A stretch of DNA of 8,463 nt, from positions 1 through 8,463 of the forward strand of contig DCIG01000080.1 of NCBI GenBank assembly GCA_002315855.1. The letters are read 5' to 3'. This document shows positions 1 to 7,049 of the stretch, piece by piece (position 1 is the stretch's first letter; every line of letters begins with the position of its first letter). The stretch is from Lentisphaeria bacterium UBA1732 (GTDB taxonomy: Bacteria; Verrucomicrobiota; Lentisphaeria; Victivallales; UBA1829). The notes under the pieces are model-generated. The model was not told the DNA's origin. It saw nothing but the letters and a program-made list of their open reading frames with translations, and ran no database searches. The position numbers were made by a program, and so were the translations under genes.

Positions 1-789
1 TTCGTTGGAGATTGTCCCGCCTTTTGCAGTTACTTTGACGGCATCCGTGGTATTCGAGAAGGCATCGGAACCGATAACAGCGGTTTTTCCGCCGGATACG
101 ACCACAGTTGTTCCTTTGGATAATTCGGACCAAGCGGGATTGACATAGGTTATGGCATGGAGAGTCCAGGCTTCGAGAAGCAGTTTGTCCTGATTGACTT
201 TGAGTGAGTACCCTGAATCCCCATAAAAGACTTTATCACTGCCAATCGTGATGGTTTGATCGGCTTCGCCCTGAATCCCCGTGATAGCAAAGGTGTCTTT
301 ATTGGCAATATCAGTGAAATCGCCTGAGGCAAGGATGTAAGAACCTGAAGTCTGTTCTGCACTGACCGTGATTTGCAGGGTGCCGCCATTGTTGGTCAGC
401 AAGTTATAGCCGTTCAGTTTGCCTGTGGCGGTTCCCGTGAGGTCCCAGTTCAGAGTACCTTCGCTGTAAATTGTATCACTGTTTGTTGCAAGCGTTACTT
501 CACCTGTGAAATTGACAGTACCTGTGTTATAAATCGCGCCGCCGAGGGAAGCAACGTTTCCTGAGAACGTAGAGCCGGAGATGATTGCTGTACCTGCATT
601 GATGACAGCACCGCCATTGGAGGCGGTATTTCCTTTCATGGAAACGGAATCGGCAATCAATGTGCCGCCCGCCTGAACTTCGCCTGCGCCGCCATTACCG
701 GAATATGCTATTTTGTTGGTATAGTTTGTCCCCGGAATCAAGGTTTCAGTCTGTCCTGAAAACACAACGAATCTTTGATAAACAACCAT
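1..789 (-). CDS. Beta-helix repeat surface protein (Pmp/AIDA-like), N-terminal part
   Basis: This frame stays open for 263 codons from the ATG at 789 and leaves the window at base 1, so only the N-terminus is seen. The translation is rich in Gly, Thr, Ser and Asn and short of Cys and Lys, as in secreted right-handed beta-helix adhesins. Residues 53-90 carry chlamydial-Pmp-style motifs: GGAV (59-62), FSGN (75-78) and GGAI (83-86). From about residue 208 a different module begins (WTLHAITYVNPAW, then SGGKTAV), resembling repeat units of very large gut-bacterial adhesins. There is no Lys/Arg-plus-hydrophobic signal peptide: the protein opens MVVYQRFVVFSGQTE. The chosen start has GAGG six bases upstream; an in-frame ATG at 801 (adding MRTI) is a weaker alternative. 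It is probably an exported or surface-attached adhesin. The C-terminal barrel or secretion signal that would decide the export route lies outside. Class is fairly sure; exact function unknown. Confidence 0.75.
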   Translation of the reverse strand, partial: MVVYQRFVVFSGQTETLIPGTNYTNKIAYSGNGGAGEVQAGGTLIADSVSMKGNTASNGGAVINAGTAIISGSTFSGNVASLGGAIYNTGTVNFTGEVTLATNSDTIYSEGTLNWDLTGTATGKLNGYNLLTNNGGTLQITVSAEQTSGSYILASGDFTDIANKDTFAITGIQGEADQTITIGSDKVFYGDSGYSLKVNQDKLLLEAWTLHAITYVNPAWSELSKGTTVVVSGGKTAVIGSDAFSNTTDAVKVTAKGGTISNE

Positions 790-862
790 AATTGTCCTCA
801 TTATATCCTAAAAGTGAGGTGTGAGTGGGGGTGGAAAAGAGATTGATTACGTTCATGTGTCA

Positions 863-895
863 AATTTCAAAGCTCCCAACAGGACTTTTGAAATT
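863..895 (-). promoter_or_regulatory. Leader hairpin upstream of the surface-protein gene
   Basis: A perfect 9-bp inverted repeat, AATTTCAAA (863-871) and TTTGAAATT (887-895), encloses a 15-base loop. It lies about 75-105 bases upstream of the leftward start codon, inside the leader if the promoter near 917-946 is right. There is no T-run after it in either direction that would make it a normal terminator. It could be an mRNA-stabilising or regulatory leader structure, or a protein-binding dyad. Confidence 0.35.
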
Positions 896-916
896 CGCGT
901 GTACTGCCATATCTAT

Positions 917-946
917 AATTTAGCATACAATTCATATTTTTTCCAA
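917..946 (-). promoter_or_regulatory. Candidate promoter for the surface-protein gene
   Basis: On the minus strand TTGGAA (946-941) and TAAATT (922-917) are 18 bases apart, a fair match to a housekeeping sigma-70-type promoter. It lies in the most AT-rich part of the spacer and would give a leader of about 120 bases. Both boxes deviate from consensus, so this is only a candidate. Confidence 0.3.
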
Positions 947-1024
947 TGCTGGACAAAGAAAATATGAAAAACCTGTGCATTTAACTTTACAATGCACAAT
1001 GGAAAAAAAAGATGTGTGATTGCC

Positions 1025-1053
1025 TTGCAACAAACGTGAAAAAGGTGTATATT
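1025..1053 (+). promoter_or_regulatory. Candidate promoter of the EIIA-CBS/permease operon
   Basis: TTGCAA (1025-1030) and TATATT (1048-1053) are separated by 17 bases, the preferred spacing for a housekeeping promoter. Transcription would start near 1060, leaving a leader of roughly 150 bases before the ATG at 1214. The -10 box falls inside a perfect dyad (1044-1066), so control by a bound repressor is plausible. Confidence 0.45.
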
Positions 1054-1066
1054 ATTATGATACACC
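1044..1066. promoter_or_regulatory. Operator-like dyad over the -10 box
   Basis: GGTGTAT (1044-1050) and ATACACC (1060-1066) form a perfect 7-bp inverted repeat with a 9-base AT-only-plus-G spacer. Arm centres lie 16 bases apart, a spacing compatible with a dimeric helix-turn-helix regulator. It covers the candidate -10 of the downstream operon. It is unlikely to be a terminator because no T-run follows. Confidence 0.45.
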
Positions 1067-1213
1067 AAATCAACTGCATTGTGTTCCGGGCAGAAACATA
1101 ATCTCAAGAGGCAATCTCAGGAAGAGCTATTCGAGACGGAAACGAGGCAGTGCTGAATCAGAAAAAATCCTTTACCATAAAACCCTTTCAACATTTCAGA
1201 AAGAAGGAATAAC

Positions 1214-2140
1214 ATGAGTGATAATAAGGCATCGTTTCAGAATTATCTATTTCTGAACAATATCCTTTGCCGCGTCCCGAAAAAGAACGGGGACGAAATT
1301 CTCACGAACCTGCTTGAGCTGCTAAAACGCCATCACAGTGCTTTAGATATTGAAAAAGCCACGGAAGAAGTCAAAAAACGCGAACAGGTTTTTTCGACCG
1401 TAATCGCTCCGGGGTTTGCCCTGCCGCACGCCCGAATTGTGGGACTGGAAAAGCCGTTGATGGCGGTGGCATGCAGTCCTGACGGATTTGAATTCGGGGC
1501 AGACAAGAGCAAAATCAACGTGATGATTCTGCTGCTGACACCGATTGAAGAGCCGAACCTGCATCTGCAAATGATGTCTCTGCTGGCGAAAGTATTTTCC
1601 GATCCCGCCGCAGTTTCCAAGATTGCGAACATGGAAGCCGCACCGGATGTGCTGGAGTTTTTCACCGGCAACCGCAGTGATATGAAGATGGCAGAATATC
1701 TGCTCGCCCGCGACGTGATGAAGACAGGGGTTACGCCTCTGCATGAAACAGATACCCTGCGTGAAGCAATCAATACGTTCGCCATGACCCGCCGTTATGC
1801 GCTGCCGGTGATTGATTCGGCAAACGATCTGCGCGGTATTGTGTCGCTGAAAGACATCCTGCGCTACTGCCTGCCGGAACACATCCTGTGGCTTGACAAT
1901 CTGTCGCCGATTTATCGTTTCCAGCCGTTTGTCGACCTGCTGAAGAGTTCGGAAGATACAAAGATTTCCGATCTGATGAAAGAGCTTGACAATCCTGTGA
2001 GCGAAGACGTGCCCGCAATCCAGCTTGCCAAACTTTTCCTCAACGGGGACCAGGAAGAACTGGTCATCGTGGACAAGGACGGTCATCTGTCCGGCATGGT
2101 GTCGCTGCGCGAATTCTGCGCGACGTTCTTCTGGGAATAA
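1214..2140 (+). CDS. PTS EIIA (Fru/Ntr-type) domain fused to a CBS pair
   Basis: The 308-residue cytoplasmic protein has two parts. Residues about 10-150 match the fructose/nitrogen-type EIIA fold; the phosphoacceptor site is the ALPHAR segment with His72, in the same setting (preceded by APGF) as in PtsN/FruA proteins. Residues about 166-218 and 252-306 are two CBS motifs, recognisable from RDVMKTGVTPL, ALPVID and GIVSLKDIL in the first and LVIVDKDGHLSGMVSLREF in the second. CBS pairs usually bind adenine nucleotides. No EIIB or EIIC domain is present, so it is probably regulatory, not a sugar carrier. The ATG follows GAAGGAAT at good spacing. The permease gene starts 21 bases after its stop, so the likely target is that permease, tuned by phosphorylation and energy charge. 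That link is inferred from gene order. Confidence 0.85.
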   Translation: MSDNKASFQNYLFLNNILCRVPKKNGDEILTNLLELLKRHHSALDIEKATEEVKKREQVFSTVIAPGFALPHARIVGLEKPLMAVACSPDGFEFGADKSKINVMILLLTPIEEPNLHLQMMSLLAKVFSDPAAVSKIANMEAAPDVLEFFTGNRSDMKMAEYLLARDVMKTGVTPLHETDTLREAINTFAMTRRYALPVIDSANDLRGIVSLKDILRYCLPEHILWLDNLSPIYRFQPFVDLLKSSEDTKISDLMKELDNPVSEDVPAIQLAKLFLNGDQEELVIVDKDGHLSGMVSLREFCATFFWE

Positions 2141-2161
2141 TTCATTAACGAGGATAAAAAT

Positions 2162-3871
2162 ATGTCTGAAACAAAAGCATCCGGGTCCAATATTACCGGT
2201 TTCATAGTTCACTTCGCAATCATGATTGCGATCAGTCTGTTCGTCGGATTCGGCGGATATTTCAGCGGTGCGCTGGCATCCCATCAGGCAATCGCGTGCT
2301 CCGTGTTCATCGGCATCATCGTCGGTACGCTGTTCTTCTGGAAGTTCCGTTTGGGGCTTGCCTTCATCGGCGTGGCGATTCTGATTCTGACGAAATCGTT
2401 TGATATCGAACACTTCGTGATGTCATCATCGCTGGAAGTGATTCTGTTCCTGGTGGGTATGATGATCGTGGTAGGCGCACTGCGCGACCTCGGCTTCTTT
2501 ACCTGGATCGTGCAGCTGATTGTGGAAATGCCGAATCTGTCGGGCAAGAAATTCATTGCCGTAACCTCGATTGCGGCATCTCTGCTCGCCTGCGCCGTGG
2601 ACGAAGTAACCTCCATCATCTTCATTTCGACCCTGATTTTCCAGGTGTGCGACCGCCTGAAACTGAATCCGACGCCGTATATCATGATTGCCGTGCTGGC
2701 GACCAATATCGGAAGTTCTGGAACCATGATGGGCAACCCGGTGGGTATTTACATCGGGTCCAAGGCAGGACTGACATTCGGCGACTTCATGATCTGGGCG
2801 TTCCCGCTGATGCTGCTTTCCCTGCTGATTGTGATCGCTCTGCTGCTTTTCATCTATCGCAACGAACTGAAAAAGTTTGACGTGAGCCTGAAGAACCGCC
2901 TCGATCAGGGACTTTCTCTCGCCCCGAAAATCGAAGTGCCGTATCTGCCGGGTCTCATCCTGCTGGTCTGCACCGTGTGCTGCATCGCATCGCATCACCC
3001 GCTGGAAAGCGCACTTGGACTGGAAAAGAACGCCGTGCTTTACATGGCTCCGCTGGTCTGCTCCGGCGTGGTCATGATCATCCGTCAGAATCATGCCCGC
3101 AACTACGTGGAACGCGAAGTCGACTGGTGGACACTGCTGTTCTTCATGATTCTGTTTGCCGTGGCCGGCACGCTGACCTATACGGGAGTTGACAAGGTGA
3201 TGGCAAACGGATTCTCCAAGGTTGCCGGCAATACGCCAGCCGCATTGATTCCGTTCATCTTCATTTCGTCCGCAGTGGGATCCGCCGTGGTGGACAACGT
3301 GATTTTCGTGGCGGCATTCTGTCCTGTGATTGAACAGCTGGCATTGTCCGTGAAGGACTTCCCGCTGTGGTGGGCACTGCTCTTCGGCGCGTGCTTCGGC
3401 GGCAACATCACCATGATCGGAAGTACCGCCAATATCGTGGCTCTGGGAATGCTGGAAAAGCGTCCGAGCGCGACACGCGTTACATTCATATCCTGGCTGA
3501 AGGTCGGGCTTGTGGCAACGGTAGTGTCCGGTGCTGTGATAATCGGGTCTCTGCTGGTGCTTGAACCGATGATGCCGGATCGTCCGATTGAAATCAAGTT
3601 TGAACAGATTAAGGACCGCACGTTCAATCAGAAGGCAGTAAGCATCTCCGTGGCATCCATCAAGGCAGTGTCCGACAAGGCGACCAACGGTGAAATTCCG
3701 GCAGTGGCCAAGGGTGCGAAGACCGGAGAAGAAATTGCGGTGTATGTTCCTGAAAAGCTGGAACTTCCCGACGGAGCAGTCATGCTGACCGGCAAGCTGA
3801 CCAGCAATCCTGAACTGACCGTGGATTATCCGGTTGAGCTGAAACTCGAATCCGTGAAACCCATCAAATAA
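2162..3871 (+). CDS. SLC13/NhaD/ArsB-type ion or carboxylate permease
   Basis: This 569-residue inner-membrane protein shows about 11-12 hydrophobic segments between residues 14 and 470. It has the two-fold repeat of the ion-transporter superfamily: the first half carries CAVDEVTS (144-151) and NIGSSGTMMGNP (182-193), the second half the matching AVVDNVIF (375-382) and GGNITMIGSTAN (413-424). These re-entrant loops hold the substrate and Na+ sites in SLC13 and NhaD relatives. The family covers Na+/H+ antiport, arsenite efflux and Na+-coupled dicarboxylate or sulfate uptake; the sequence does not decide among them. The last ~95 residues (475-569) are soluble, Lys/Glu/Val-rich and probably beta-structured, which is unusual. 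The start has GAGGA ahead of it. It follows the EIIA-CBS gene closely, making a two-gene operon whose first product likely regulates transport. Confidence 0.87.
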   Translation: MSETKASGSNITGFIVHFAIMIAISLFVGFGGYFSGALASHQAIACSVFIGIIVGTLFFWKFRLGLAFIGVAILILTKSFDIEHFVMSSSLEVILFLVGMMIVVGALRDLGFFTWIVQLIVEMPNLSGKKFIAVTSIAASLLACAVDEVTSIIFISTLIFQVCDRLKLNPTPYIMIAVLATNIGSSGTMMGNPVGIYIGSKAGLTFGDFMIWAFPLMLLSLLIVIALLLFIYRNELKKFDVSLKNRLDQGLSLAPKIEVPYLPGLILLVCTVCCIASHHPLESALGLEKNAVLYMAPLVCSGVVMIIRQNHARNYVEREVDWWTLLFFMILFAVAGTLTYTGVDKVMANGFSKVAGNTPAALIPFIFISSAVGSAVVDNVIFVAAFCPVIEQLALSVKDFPLWWALLFGACFGGNITMIGSTANIVALGMLEKRPSATRVTFISWLKVGLVATVVSGAVIIGSLLVLEPMMPDRPIEIKFEQIKDRTFNQKAVSISVASIKAVSDKATNGEIPAVAKGAKTGEEIAVYVPEKLELPDGAVMLTGKLTSNPELTVDYPVELKLESVKPIK

Positions 3872-3929
3872 GGGCATCTCCAACTAATATCGCAAATATT
3901 AAAAGAGATACTCAAAACGAAAGGGAATT

Positions 3930-3988
3930 AACGCGGCAGTCAATGAAGAGGAATGCAAATTTTTTCACATTCTTCCGGCTGTCGCGTT
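3930..3988 (+). terminator. Long two-part hairpin with T-rich tail (terminator or attenuator)
   Basis: AACGCGGCAG (3930-3939) pairs with CTGTCGCGTT (3979-3988) with one G-U pair, extended inward by T3940-G3978 and C3941-G3977. An inner 8-bp stem, GAGGAATG (3948-3955) with CATTCTTC (3968-3975), caps it. TTTCTTTT (3991-3998) follows. It would end the permease transcript. It ends only about 30 bases before the next start codon, leaving no room for a separate promoter after it, so the next genes may be read through it. An attenuator or leader element is therefore possible. Confidence 0.55.
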
Positions 3989-4017
3989 GATTTCTTTTAT
4001 CCTGCAGGAGTATGAAA

Positions 4018-5625
4018 ATGAGACATCATTGTATCCATGCCGTTCTCACAGCCGTCGCGACTCTATTGGTGCTGATTCTGCCTGAGACACCGGCTCTTTC
4101 CGCGGAAGAAACAACTCCTGTACAACCCAAAACATCCGCAATCAGTCAATACTATGCGGAATATCAGGTGGTCAATTTCCCGGCAAGGCAATTCCGTCAG
4201 CTGAAAGAGGAAGCGACCGCCAGGAAAACAGGCATGGCATCTGTGCTGAAGCAAATGTATGCTTCGGGCAAGGTGCGTGTTCTGTCTTCGGCATCGGGAT
4301 TTTTAACGACGAACTCGGAAACGAGATTCCGGCTGGTGCGGATGGAATATTATCCGATTAATTTCATCCTGCCGAATCCGAGACAGACGACAAGGGAGGA
4401 GTTGCCTGAAGATTTCATGCCCGTAATCCCCGGTCCGATTATCACGGACAAGGAAGAACCGATTACAATCCTGCCGTATTCCAATCAGCAGGACGCTGAG
4501 GAGGAAGATTACACGGAGGAGGATTCGGAAGCAGAGGAAGACGAGGAAGAGGAGGATGAGGAGGAATTTTTCTACAACAATCTGCGAACAGTGTTTCCTG
4601 TTTTTGCGCAAAAGCCGTCGTTGGCGGGCAATGATTTCAGCCTGAAACTGACCAACGATGGAAATGTGATATTGGCGGATTTACAATCGCAGGTGAAGAA
4701 GTCGAACGGGAACAGTATGTTTGATTTCGGAAAATGGGGAGAAGGATTGATTCCGACTACGGAAAATAATTCGTTTTCGGATGTTTTCCGGCATGAGGAG
4801 GGAACGATTGCACTGATTGGAAGTGCCTCAACGGGCGGCGCAAATATGGTGATGCACATTTTTTACCTGAAGAAGATTCCGCTGGAAAACAAGGCTTTGC
4901 GGGCGCGTGGCGATGATGTGCCTTTGAAAATAACGACAAGAGTGGTGCGCATCGCACGAACCGATTATATGAACGCGGCGGCACCGGACAAGAATGCGGC
5001 GGATGTGCCGGACGGTGAACTGGCTTTCGGAAAAATCGATTACGATATTTATGCGAAAATCAGCAAATTCAAGAGTTTCATGGAGCTTTCGACATCGACT
5101 TTCAGTGTGATGTCGGGGAAAGAGGCTTATTCAGCCGACAATCTGAAAAAGATGATGTTCGCACGTGGATTCATTCTGTCGGAAAATCCCGGAACTGCGG
5201 CTCTGCCTGCCGTGATGGAGACCATGGAAGACGGCGCAACGCTGGAAATCTGTCCGCAGCTGATGGATGACGGTGCGACCGCACGGGTGAACTGGCATTA
5301 CCGGAAAGTAACGCAGCAGGGATGGCGGAATTACGGGTATGAATATGAGCCGGACCCGAATGATGCGAGCGACGGCGGATATGCGCAGATCAGGATGCCG
5401 CTTTTCGAGGAAAACGAGGCGAAGCAGACCATGTATATCCCTGTGGGGAAAGATGTACCGGCTGCAAAAATCAGCAATCCGGCGTTTCAACCGGATATGC
5501 TCACGCTGTATTTCGTGCGAGTGGACCGGGAGGAAGTGAAACAAAGCACGATTACATTGGATGATCTGACCGCAAATCAACAGACAGCAAGCTCGGCAGG
5601 AAGTATGCCGACGGGGAATAAGTAA
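4018..5625 (+). CDS. Exported protein of unknown family with acidic tract; possible secretin-like pattern
   Basis: I do not recognise a named family. The 535-residue product begins with a Sec signal peptide (MRHHCIHAV, a hydrophobic stretch LTAVATLLVLILP, then PALSA before EETTP), so it is periplasmic or outer-membrane associated. Counting from the ATG at 4018, residues about 158-185 form an almost pure Glu/Asp run, probably a flexible insertion. Several segments recall the secretin C-domain order: VRVLSSASGFLTTNSET (86-102), GNDFSLKLTNDGNVIL, GTIALIGS, then again FSVMSGKEAY, DGATLEICPQLMDDGATARV and TMYIPVGKDVP followed by LTLYFVRV. This would mean two tandem, diverged copies; it is an inference by eye. 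The start at 4018 is preferred because AGGAG (4006-4010) is 7 bases away, against one base for the in-frame ATG at 4012. The next gene starts 9 bases after its stop. Confidence 0.7.
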   Translation: MRHHCIHAVLTAVATLLVLILPETPALSAEETTPVQPKTSAISQYYAEYQVVNFPARQFRQLKEEATARKTGMASVLKQMYASGKVRVLSSASGFLTTNSETRFRLVRMEYYPINFILPNPRQTTREELPEDFMPVIPGPIITDKEEPITILPYSNQQDAEEEDYTEEDSEAEEDEEEEDEEEFFYNNLRTVFPVFAQKPSLAGNDFSLKLTNDGNVILADLQSQVKKSNGNSMFDFGKWGEGLIPTTENNSFSDVFRHEEGTIALIGSASTGGANMVMHIFYLKKIPLENKALRARGDDVPLKITTRVVRIARTDYMNAAAPDKNAADVPDGELAFGKIDYDIYAKISKFKSFMELSTSTFSVMSGKEAYSADNLKKMMFARGFILSENPGTAALPAVMETMEDGATLEICPQLMDDGATARVNWHYRKVTQQGWRNYGYEYEPDPNDASDGGYAQIRMPLFEENEAKQTMYIPVGKDVPAAKISNPAFQPDMLTLYFVRVDREEVKQSTITLDDLTANQQTASSAGSMPTGNK

Positions 5626-5634
5626 GGATTTAAA

Positions 5635-6252
5635 ATGTCGATTTCCTATCAACAGGAAGTATTCCGGAAACTGGTACATTTGAGTTCACTGTGGATGGCG
5701 GCGGCAATGCTGATTCTGCCCCGGACGGTGAGTGTCATTCTGTTCGGCGTGATGTTTGTGCTGAATGTACTGGTGGAATACGCACACTTCAAACGGGTTC
5801 CGGTAATCACGCCGCTGTACAATGTTTTTTTCGGGAGGATGCTGCGGAAACAGACGCGGGATCAGTTCCGTTTAAGCGGAGGACCTCCGGTACTGGCGGC
5901 GGCCTGCGCCGTATCGCTGTTATTTCCGCCGCAAATCGCCGCCACAGCGTTCGCAACGATGATTCTGGGGGATACGGCGGCGGCATTGATCGGACGCAAA
6001 TGGGGACGGCACAGAGCATTCAACGGAAAGTCTCTGGAAGGTTCTGCGGCATTTGCGGCAACGGGGTGGCTGCTGGTAACCATCGGGACGGCAGTTTTCG
6101 GCTGGCCGCTGAATATGTGGCTGTGGGGGATGGTCGGGATTGCAGCGGCAGACGCGGCAGAATTTTTCAATGAACAGATTCACATGGACGATAATTTCAC
6201 GATACCACTTTTGACAGGAATATTCCTTTCGCTGCCAAATCTGGCCGGATAG
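5635..6252 (+). CDS. Membrane CTP-dependent lipid kinase (dolichol/diacylglycerol/phytol kinase family)
   Basis: The 205-residue hydrophobic protein, with about six membrane segments, matches the family of SEC59 dolichol kinase, DGK1 CTP-dependent diacylglycerol kinase and VTE5 phytol kinase, related to CDP-diglyceride synthases. Seen motifs in order: RKLVHLSS (11-18), GDTAAALIGRKWGRH (112-126), GKSLEGSAA (131-139), and DAAEFF followed by DDNFTIPLLTG (173-195). These are the conserved positions of the family's CTP-binding and catalytic core. Length is normal for a bacterial member. It would phosphorylate a membrane alcohol or diacylglycerol with CTP at the inner membrane; the substrate cannot be told from sequence. 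AAGGA (5624-5628) overlaps the preceding stop and sets the start, so it is co-transcribed with the exported protein and the PHP gene that follows. Confidence 0.85.
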   Translation: MSISYQQEVFRKLVHLSSLWMAAAMLILPRTVSVILFGVMFVLNVLVEYAHFKRVPVITPLYNVFFGRMLRKQTRDQFRLSGGPPVLAAACAVSLLFPPQIAATAFATMILGDTAAALIGRKWGRHRAFNGKSLEGSAAFAATGWLLVTIGTAVFGWPLNMWLWGMVGIAAADAAEFFNEQIHMDDNFTIPLLTGIFLSLPNLAG

Positions 6253-6263
6253 AAAGGCTGTGA

Positions 6264-6962
6264 GTGATTATGAAGGATTCATATTTCTATGATGTGCATG
6301 TCCATACGGCGGAAAGCAGCAAGTGCGCGCATGGACATGGTGCAGATATGGCGGCGGAGTTTCTGCGTCAGGGCTATGACGGAATAATTGTTACGGACCA
6401 TTTCCTCAACGGGAACACAACGGCACCGGATGATATTCCGTGGGAGGACCGTGTCGATATTCTGACCTCCGGCTACCGTGCGGCGAAAGAGTACGGGGAC
6501 AAGAACGGACTGGATGTGTTTTTCGCGTGGGAGGCATCTTCGCGGGGAAATGATTTTCTGACCTACGGACTGGATATTCCGTGGCTTCTGGCGCATCCGT
6601 ATGTGGACAGACTGCCCATCAAGGATTATCTGAAGCTGTGCCGCAAGGACGGGGCAATCATCATCCATGCGCATCCTTTCCGCACGGCAAACTATATTGC
6701 CATGATCCGGCTGATTCCCGAACTGACCGACGGAGTCGAGGTCATGAATGCCGGACGTACCGCCGAAGAAAATGCCCGCGGTCTGTGGTACGCACAAAGC
6801 TACAATTTCCCCATGACAGGCGGATCGGATGCACACGATATGCCGCAAATTCGCGGAGCAGGGGTGGTTCTGCCGGAACGCATTACATCGCCGCTTCATT
6901 ATGCGCAAATGGTACTTCAGCGGAGAGTGCTGGAGATTCGGGAGGCAAGAGCACAAGAGTAA
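6264..6962 (+). CDS. PHP-domain metal-dependent phosphoesterase
   Basis: The 232-residue protein is a single PHP domain with the family's metal ligands all visible: HVHT (His12, His14), TDH (Asp45, His46), Glu90 in AWEASS, HAHPFR (His135, His137) and GSDAH (Asp189, His191). PHP proteins are trinuclear metal hydrolases acting on phosphoesters, as in histidinol-phosphate phosphatase and 3',5'-nucleoside bisphosphate phosphatase (YciV/RNase AM); the substrate here is not identifiable. No extra domain or signal peptide is present, so it is cytoplasmic. Start choice is uncertain: GTG at 6264 is six bases from AAAGG, while ATG at 6270 (giving MKDSYFYD) is twelve bases away. Eleven bases separate it from the lipid-kinase stop, making it the third gene of that cluster. 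It may process a phosphorylated small molecule from the same pathway, but that is a guess. Confidence 0.87.
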   Translation: MIMKDSYFYDVHVHTAESSKCAHGHGADMAAEFLRQGYDGIIVTDHFLNGNTTAPDDIPWEDRVDILTSGYRAAKEYGDKNGLDVFFAWEASSRGNDFLTYGLDIPWLLAHPYVDRLPIKDYLKLCRKDGAIIIHAHPFRTANYIAMIRLIPELTDGVEVMNAGRTAEENARGLWYAQSYNFPMTGGSDAHDMPQIRGAGVVLPERITSPLHYAQMVLQRRVLEIREARAQE

Positions 6963-7015
6963 GGGAAAAGTTTGTCGTTCGTATTTTGTTGTAAAAAAAC
7001 ATTTTTTGTTGAATT

Positions 7016-7039
7016 AAGTATTTTTATGCTTGTTTTTTT
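7016..7039 (+). terminator. Weak intrinsic terminator after the PHP gene
   Basis: A short AT-rich stem, AAGTAT (7016-7021) with ATGCTT (7026-7031) including one G-U pair and a TTTT loop, is followed by seven T residues (7033-7039). It lies about 55 bases after the PHP stop, where the three-gene transcript should end. The stem is weak, so termination may be partial. Confidence 0.4.
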
Positions 7040-7049
7040 AGATTTAACG

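Larger units (their letters stand above)
790..1213. other. Divergent intergenic region, no convincing gene
   Basis: This 424-base spacer separates the leftward surface-protein gene from the rightward EIIA-CBS/permease operon. It is AT-rich in the middle (about 900-1070). It holds a candidate promoter for each direction, one hairpin in the probable leader of the leftward gene, and one dyad over the rightward -10; these are listed separately. Open frames here are short, lack a proper ribosome binding site and resemble no known protein. Confidence 0.7.

Noticed and set aside
1044..1066. Reading the dyad as a transcription terminator
   Set aside because: The stem is short, and AAATCAAC, not a T-run, follows it.
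1020..1217. Short rightward open frame (65 codons) ahead of the EIIA-CBS gene
   Set aside because: It starts without a ribosome binding site, spans the promoter and dyad, has no recognisable protein features and overlaps the next start out of frame.
1343..2413. Long leftward open frame (356 codons) across the EIIA-CBS gene
   Set aside because: Its translation is rich in His, Gln, Arg and Cys with no domain, typical of the antisense of a real gene; the plus-strand frame has clear EIIA and CBS motifs.
2426..3883. Long leftward open frame (485 codons) across the permease gene
   Set aside because: Same antisense composition (His/Gln/Arg-rich); the plus strand encodes an evident membrane transporter.
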